NCBI GenBank assembly: GCA_947627585.1 | Contig: CANQWP010000005.1 | Coordinates: 1 to 20,498 of the forward strand | Reading direction: 5' to 3' | DNA from: an uncultured Clostridia bacterium | GTDB taxonomy: Bacteria; Bacillota; Clostridia; Christensenellales; UBA1242 | DNA length: 20,498 bases | Shown: positions 1 through 9,000 of the stretch, piece after piece | Layout: every line of letters begins with the position of its first letter | Position numbering within the stretch: the stretch's first letter is position 1 | Notes under the pieces: model-generated | Database searches by the model: none | The model's input: the letters and a program-made list of their open reading frames with translations, nothing else | What the model was told of the DNA's origin: nothing | Translations under genes and position numbers: made by a program

Positions 1-3000
1 TGCTGTTTCAACAGTAGAAAGATCGTTGATGCTTACATCTGCGCCTGTTCCGTTTTGTATGCCATGAAGATAACTGAATGTGTCAGAAACAAACTGTGTG
101 CCACTTGAATTTGCCGCAATTGCACTGATGTTTATGGTAGGTTGACGTACGTTTTGGCCTTGACCATAAATGTTTATGTCAACTTTTGCCCCCACATCAA
201 AGCGATTGGCATTTTCTGCAAGTTTTGAAAGAGTGTTTGAAATGCCTTCTTCAATTTGAGCACGAACTGCATCAAGTTCGGTTTGAACATATGTCAAAGT
301 GATGTTGTCATCTGCTTCAGTGAATGAAAAGACGTTTTTGTCTGGATCAGCTTCATTTTTGCGATATTTTTTGCAAATTTCATTCACTGTTGCAAGCAAG
401 CCCGCATTTTTATCTGCTCCATAAAATTCATTCTTAAGGGTTTCTTTATTTTCTTCTGCATTCTTAATCAAATCAGGCAAGGCCAAAAGTCTGTCAATGT
501 TTGACTTTTCATCTTCCACATTTTTCAATTGGTCCTTGTTTGTCGTGTCAGAAATGCCCAGAGAAATTGGCGAGCTTCCCACAATTTCGGCTGCCAAGCC
601 ACCAATGCCAATTCTGTCCACCATTCTTCCAACAACACTCAAATCCACGTCAACAAAAATGTTTTCAAAGGTTGCCATCATCCCGTTTGTGTTGATCTGT
701 CCGGCAATTCCGCCAACAAAATTGAAGCCAACAATGTTTGAGTTCACTTTGATGCCTCTCATTATGACTCCGGACGAAATTTTTCCGGCAATGCCGCCAA
801 TATATGCAATGCCATCACTTGAACTTATGGTGCTCAAATTCATATCTTGATCCACGCTGACATTTTCAAGTATCCCGCCACTGATAAGGCCTGCAAAGCC
901 GCCCACAGCCTCGGGCATTGAAGGCACTTTTTGGAAGTCGCGGAATGTGATATCGCCAACAACCTCAACATTTTTGAATGTTCCCCTGCTTTCGCCAACA
1001 ACAAGCCCGGCATATTTGAAGCCGTTGAGAATGTTTTGTGCGTTCATTTCAAGTTTAATATCATTCACCTCAACTTGCGAGTCAACAAATCCAAACAAAA
1101 GTCCAGCTGTTGAACCTGTGACAGCCAAAGCCGAATCGGCATCAATTTGGTCAATATAACCTGTTCCACTTAAAGCGCCCGCAATCGAACCCGCAAACGA
1201 ATTTTGTGAGAACTCAATCGCATTTGGATCAAAAATATTGCTGCCCACTTGACTTCTTGCTCTTGCTCCAAATTCACTGCTGACATTCCCGACGACAAAA
1301 TCGCCAACGGCCATTCCAATCAAGCCTCCCACAATGTTTTTCCCGACAACAATGTTGCTTTCGCTTGCATCCGTGTTCAAAGAGATGTTTGCCAAAGTTC
1401 CGCCGTCAAGTCTTCCAACAAACGCCCCAACAACTTCTGAGTTTGAGAATGAAACAACACTTGGAGAATATGAAATGTTCATAACAACACCGCCAGCACT
1501 GTTTCTTTCGCCCCCAATCCGTGCAAAAAGTCCCGCATAGGTGCGTTCTCCAGCCGACTGCAAACTTATTCCCTCAACGGACATAAAGTTGCCTTCCAAA
1601 TAGCCCATAAAGTTGACGTCATAAAGAGTGCTATTTTCCGTGTAGTCGCCATAATCTATGTCAGCGACAAGACGATATTGTGAGAAATTGTTTGAAGAAT
1701 CGTCGCATTCACGCTTGACATATGTTTCAAACTCTTCGGCATTGGAAATCAAAATTGGGTTTTCTTGTGATCCCAAAGTTGGTGTTCCGGCCCGATATGA
1801 ATAAGTGTATCTTGGTCTTTCAAGGCCTGTCTCGGGATCTATCACATTTTCAACACTTTCAAGTTTTCTATATGAAATTGCTTTGATGTTTGGCGCAACA
1901 AGTTCAAGCCTGTTAATGTTGAAATATGTGTTGTTAAAGTTTGCGTTGCTTGTTGAATCATCGTTATAGAACCACACAGCATTTGTATTTCTGCCATTTG
2001 TGACCACAAAGTTTTCAAATGGAATGTCGCCATTTTCAAGCGCTTGTGGAGCCACAAGCCTGCCATTTTCAATTCGGAATTTGAAACTGTCAAAATCAAT
2101 TGCAACAATGTCTGCATTTTCATCGTCTTCCAAGTTTTTGATGCTGTAATTTATGTCAGGCTCTGGATCATTAGAATCTGGTTGATTGTTGGTAATTCCA
2201 TGACGATGTTGCAAGAAATAGCAGTCCTCAATCACTCCGCCTTGACGCTCAAGATTTTGGTCGACCACAGAGTTTTGTTGTGCAAAGCCAAAACTCTCCA
2301 CACTTCTGCTGCCCAAAACGCTTGTTGAGAAGCATCTTGAAATGTTCATGGAGTTTTCAAAAACAAAGCCTGCCCCGGTGCCGTTTTGATTGAGATAGAT
2401 GTTGGAATAACAATCAGAAATCGTGCCGCTATTTGTGTAAACAAAGCCCGAAACGTTGTTTCCGGAAGAAAGCGTGTTTGCTGGTCGAGCCGAGCCTGAG
2501 CCATGATAATATGTGGAGCTTTGATTGCTCATTCTTTCTCCATTTTCATCATAGTCATTCGTCATATCTCCGCTCACATATGAGGTGTAGATTTCTCCAG
2601 AGTTTTCAAGCACAAATCCGGCAGTGCGTTCTTGTGTTGTGGAAGACGTATTTCTAAGGCTTGCGCCGCGGAAATAGGAACTTGCAATTTTTCCGTTGCC
2701 GTCATTTTGTCCAACAAAGCCAGAAAGATTGTATGGTGCAACAATATCCACTGTGGTTCTTGAATTTGTGATGAATCCATTGTTTCTTCCAACAAGTCCA
2801 GAAACGCTGGCATCTGTTGCGGTCACAGAGCTCGTCACATTGAAAACCGCACCACTAAGCGCCTCAGTTTGCGCATTTGTGATCGTTCCACGATTTTCGC
2901 CTGCCAAAAGTCCAACAGTGAAGTTTGGTTGGCTCATTCTGAATGTAACATTGCCTTGCAGCCTGATTTTGATGTTTTGAAGAAGTGTTCCCTCGTTCAC

Positions 3001-6000
3001 GATCTCAAAAAGTCCAGCATTTTGAGAATCAAAATTGTATGCGCCTGACAAAACAAAGGCATAATTGTTTCCGTCGAGCCCAGCGAAAGTGAAATTCATG
3101 GCCTGGAAGTTTTCTTCTCCCCTTTCAAGCGATTCGGCGGCATTTGGAACAACAATGTTGTCAAGCAAAATATACCAACCGCTTCCGTCGTCCTCGCCGA
3201 GTTTTTCAATCAATTCGTCATAGTTATAAATTGGAATTGGGCTGTCATGCGAGCTTTGTTCATGAACATCAAAGGAGAATTCTGAATATAGCAAATTTGC
3301 CCCTTGAATTGTTCGCGCGGCCTCATATTTTCCGCCCGCAATGCGATAATAGCCCTCCACGGTGAAGTGATAAATTCCTTCTTCGTGATCATATGCTGCA
3401 ATTGGCGTGATGGTCATGCCGTTGATGTAATAATGGTCATTGCGAATTTCTGGTGCTGATGATGACAAAACTGTCGCAACGCCGTCATAGATCGCCGTCC
3501 ATGTGACATTTTGCGTCATTTCAGCAAGGAAACTGTTGATCGAGGAGACCACCGAAGAAATTAAAGGGTCATATTCCACAAAACTTGACAGGTCAAGTCG
3601 TGGCGTGTATGGGTTTCCAATCGCCAGCCTGATGTTTCCGTCTCTCATGTCTTGCACAATGTCTTGGAAGACACCCTGAGCATATTGATAGTTGAGCACA
3701 TAGTCCATCACATACAAATTCAAAGTGTTTGTGGACTCAACAGCCACTCCGTTAAGCGTTTTTCTTGCCCTGATTTGAACTTGAAGATGAAGATTGTCCT
3801 GGCCATTATATTCAATTCCAGCCGAAGTGATTTTCAGAATATATTTGCCGTTTTCGCCAGAAAGCGAGAATGTTCCATAGTCATGCCCCTGCACAAACTC
3901 TGAAAGTGGCAAGAAATCCCCTTGCTCTCCAAAGCGAATTTCAACTTGATTTTCGTCAAAGCCAAAAGTTTGCAAAGAAAGATCATATGAAAGGCCTCTT
4001 GCGACATAATATCCGTCGCCCATCATGTCTTTGTCGTCAAAGACGAATCTTGCAAAGCTTCCAAGCTTTGTTTTAAGCTCAATTGTGGTCTCTTGAACAG
4101 AGCCGCCTTCGTCAACCGGCGTGACAGAAATGTCAAAGCCGATTGGAACATTATCTTCCACGTTGTATGATGCCACAAAATATGAAATATAGATTTTTCC
4201 CATATATTGATTCACATCATTTGATGACTTTTTCAATTCTGCAAGCTTTTGGATCATTTGCTCATATGTGAACACAAGCCTTCTTCCGCTTTCAAAGTCG
4301 CCAAAGCCGGAAAGTTCTCTGATTCCCGTAGCCGTGCGATAAGCAAACATAAATGTCGCCTCGCCCGAGCCGCGAGCGCTGTTTTCTTGGTTGTTTGTGA
4401 TTGTAAAGGTGTCAAAAATTGAGTCAAACGGGTTCAAAGAAATTTCCAAAAGCCCCTTTGTGCCCGGCTCAACAACTTCGTTTGGTGAGGACGTGTTTTC
4501 AAAATTGGAGTAGTTGTTCACACTGACATAGTCAAGTTGTGCTTCATCAAGGTTCAAGAAGAAAAAGTCTTCCACTCTTTTGTCATTCGAAATTGGCGAA
4601 TAGAATGTGAAAATATATCTTCCCGCAATTTCGTTTGTAAATCTTTCTTTGAAAGCCGTGCTGTCTTTGTTTATTTGCAAATTGAAAGTGAAATCATTTG
4701 TTCCCGGCACGCGCGCAAAAGTCAAAGCGAAAAGATTGTCGCCAAAATTGTTTAAATAGTCAAAATATGCTTTGTCAAGCATCTCGTCTTTTTCTTCATC
4801 AGGAACGGTGGTGTCAAGAACAAATGTTTTCGGCTCAATTTTTTGCTTAAATCCCCCGTCTTCTCTGCGAATTTCATAATAAATTTGTTCTTTCCCGGCA
4901 GGATTTGTTGATTCCACAGAAATTCTTTCATCAAGCGCTTGATTTGTTTGCATCGAAAGCTCTTCTGCAAAGATGTGAACTGCCGTGGCAGCCTCGTAAT
5001 AAGTCAAAATCAGGCTTGTGCTTGCTGTTTCCAGCTTTTTATAGAACACATAATCTTTTCCGTCAATTCGAATTGTGGTGCGCAAAATTGGAACAAGGTC
5101 ATAAACGTCTTGAACACCTTGGCCGTTTTTCATCTTTTTGAAGACGATTTTCTGTCCAATAACGTCTGAAGATGAGAATCTTGACTTCAAGACGCCCTCG
5201 TCATCTTTGTCTTCAAATTTGTTTTCAATTGAAAGTTCGGTGCTGGAAGAAAGCACATAAGAAACATTTTTGAATGTCAAAATTCCGTCCGAAGAAATTG
5301 AAAATCTTTCTCCATTTGCATCTTTGACGTTTGTAAGAGCATAGTCTGGCTGCATGTAAACATTCAAATATGTCTCGCCATAAATTGGCACTTCACTGTC
5401 TTGAATTTTTTGCAAATCAGAGTTCTCAGAAGGAATAAAGAAGATTGAAGAGGAAATGTCCTGATTGAAGAAGTTAACGACATAGACATAAATGATTTTT
5501 TCAACACTTGAATTCAAAATGCTTGCAAGTCGAATTTCGGCAATTCCTGATCCTTTCAGAGTGATGTTTCCGTTCATGTCAATCTCAAGTGCATCGCCGC
5601 GCGTGCCTACGATGCTGACTTCCGGATTGGACAAATCGAAAGGATAAAATTCTGTCATGGACGGCATCACATAGTTCAAGCTCTCAATTTCTGCCTGCGC
5701 CGCAACTCCAAGGTTGCCGGCCAAATCAGTGTCCGCGTGGAAATAATACATAAACACAACGTCAGGAATGTTGTTCATGCCATCGCCCGACACATTCTCG
5801 TCAAGTGTCATTTTGAATTTGTTGTCTTTGATTTCCAAATTGACAATTCTTTGTTCAAATTTGACGCCTTGCAAAAGATTGTAGGTGCCGCTCAAGTCTT
5901 CGCCGCTTTTGTTTCTTTCAACAACGACAAAATCGCCATAATAATATGTTCTGGAGCCAAAATTGATTGTCGCATTTTCGTCTTTGCCATCTTGAAGCGT

Positions 6001-9000
6001 CTGGAATTCTCTTGCAACATATGTGCAAATCTCAAACAATTGCTCATTGTTGCCATAGTCTCTGCCGTTGGAATAGGAGTTGCCAATCATGTATGTCAAA
6101 GCGCTTTCTGCAAGCGCGTCAACCTCATTTGGCTTTACACGAATGATGCTTGCAGCCGCAAAACTGTTTTCGCCGTCATCGACAGCCTCAAAATTGTTCC
6201 TCAAATCGCCGTCATTGGTCTTTTCTCCATAGATCACATATCGATTTTCGGCACTGCTTCCTGTTGAAAAATCTTCAAAGCCCACAAGTCCGCCGACATA
6301 GTGAACCCCCTTGACAAAAGTTCGCGCAACGTTTGAAGAGATCTCAATTGTTGAGACATTGACTGTTGAAACATATCCCACAAGTCCGCCAACATAGTCA
6401 GTGGTCGAGTCCGGCAACTCCAGCGTGGAGAGTTTTCCGCCAACAAGCAAGTTTGAAAGCAAGTTCCCTGATTCCTGCTCGCCTTTTCTTTCCGGCATAC
6501 TCATTCCGTAACTTTCGGAAAAATATGTTGCCAAGCCTGCAATTCCACCCAGAGCCACAATGTTTGGAGAGCCTTGCACATTGATCCTTGCATAAGCCGA
6601 ATAGCCTGTGTAGCCAAACATTTTAAAGTCCGCAGAAGAAGGAGACATCCTCACAATACTTCCACTGTTTGCGCCCACAAGCCCGCCAGCAAAAACATTT
6701 CCCGAAACAGAAATTGTTGTGGCAGCGTCAAAGAATGCCAAAATTTTTGAAGACTGACCAACAAAATCTCGGTTTGCAGTCAATTCGAATCCGCCTTCAG
6801 AGAACTTGATTCTTTCTCCATTTTCGTCAATCACAAATCCGCTGTCGTCAATTCTGATTTTTGTTTTTTCTTCTCCCACAAGGGCACACTTCCCAAGTTC
6901 AGAGTCCAAAACAATTGTGGCCTTGAATTTTTTGACGTTTCCAATGCCATTTTGAAATTCAACTTCGCCATCATTCTGGACATTTTCGGCATACATATGA
7001 TAGGTGTATCCCGTTCCATCATACACCCTGAAATTTTGTGTAATTTCGCCATAGTTCAGTCCTGTCATTCCGCCAAAATAAAGTTCCTGCGTGTCTCCGG
7101 AAATGGTTGATGCATCAAGTTTTGTCCCAACATTGACAATCTTTCCAAAGTTTTGAGCCGTCAAAAGCCCAACACGCGCTTTCTCCAACGAAATGCCGTC
7201 CAAGTTGGCCTTTCCCTCAACAGAGATGTTTTCGATTTGTGCGCCAGAATTTATTTGTGCAAAAAGTCCGGCATAAAAAGTGCCATCAATGGTGCTTGAA
7301 AAACTGTTTTGCGAAAGCACAACATCTGTGAAAGCTGCTTGAGAGGAAGTCCCAACAATTGAGCCAGAAAAGCCAACAAGTTTTCCATCCAAAACGCCGA
7401 TTGGAGAACTTAGGTCTGCAGAAGCCAAACTTATGCTTGAGCGAAGTTCATAATGACTTCTTAAAGTGCTCTCGTTGAGATTGATGTTTTCCACATCTTC
7501 CACATCTTCCAAAACATATGGATTGGCGCGCGAGCCGTTGTGATATTGAAGCGAAAGTCTGATTGGAACTTTCCCTTCAATCAAGGATGTATAAGACGTG
7601 CCCCAATCGGAAGGGAAAATATATAGGTCTCCCGTCAAAGAATTTGTGATTTCTTCAATTGGAATGTTCCCATGCAAATCATTGTTGTTATAAAACTCTT
7701 CACAAGACAAAGAAATCAAGAAAACTCCATTTGCGGCATTTGAGCGGTCAACCGTCCATTGAACCATGCTTGGGAATCTGTTGTCCCCAGTAAGCACAAA
7801 TTGAATGGTGACGTTGTTGTTTGTGGAACTTATTGGATATGTATAAACTGCAATGGTTTCGGTCAATTTGTGATTTGAAAAATCAATTCTTGTTGTTCCA
7901 TTTGAAAGGGAAATCGTCTCAACTGGAGCATATTTGTTTATGACGACAGTGGCATCAAAGCGCAGATTTTTGTTTCGCTGCTCAATTTGTGCAGAGAACA
8001 CGATTGTTCCGACTGAAGTATATGTGTTTGTAAACACAAACGTATCAAAATCAAATGTGCCATATTTGTCATCAAGGGTATAAACCAAATTGTCAAAAGT
8101 AATCTCATAGCGAACGTTGCCCAAAGCGGCGTCAACAAATTCATATGTATAAGAATGGTCTAGCCAAAGCATAAGTCCATCTTGGAAGTCCAATCTTATG
8201 TTTTTCTCTTCTCCGACTCCATTGACATAACGAGTGAGTTTTCCATTCAAAAAAGTGTGTGTAAGCACTTTCCCCCTGACGTTGAGGGCAGAGATTGTGA
8301 TAAATTTGTTTTTATTGTCCATAAAACTTTCATGCACAAGAGTTTCTGAGAAAAGTTGGTCAAAATTTGAGCTGCCAATTTCAAATCCATATTCACTATA
8401 TTTTCCCGTTCTCTCATCATTTTCGTCTCTAAGTTCATCGCCAATGCCATAAAGATTTTTTTCGTCAAACATTGTTTCCAAAGATTTTTCATTAAGTTGA
8501 TATTGGAAAAAGTTTTTCGAGTCGGAATGATTTAAAACAACGCCATATTCCACGCGTTTTTCTTCTTCAGGAATCGTCGAAGTGCCATAATATACATTTC
8601 TGGAATAAGCGTAACCACCGGCGTTTGACAAATAGAATTCGCTTGCAAGAGAATATGTGCTTACATTCACAAAAATTTCTAAGGTTGTTGTCGGATTCAC
8701 TTTGTCAATCAAAAAGTCTCCATCAACAAGGTTGTCACCTTCCAAAGCGAACGAAATCTGCGTGTTTCCATTGCTATCTTTGGTGATGATTGTAAAGCGA
8801 TTCCCCTGACCTTGTCTTGAAGAATCAACAAAATTGTATGAGTCCTGATTTCTCACAAGATTTTTGATGTCGTTTGCCACAATTTCAAAAGTTGCTGTGC
8901 TTCCATATGTGATTCTGTCTTTTGTCGAGGAATTCAAGATTTCCAAAGAGAGTTCATTCAAAAAGTCGTCATTTTGTGAAGATGAGGTTTTGGAATATGT

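Noticed and set aside
5737..6267. Plus-strand open frame of 176 codons
   Set aside because: It is antisense to the giant lipoprotein gene. Composition (many Ile, Phe, Asn, Val) mirrors the other strand and no domain or start signal is present. Other short plus-strand frames in 497-10851 were rejected for the same reason.
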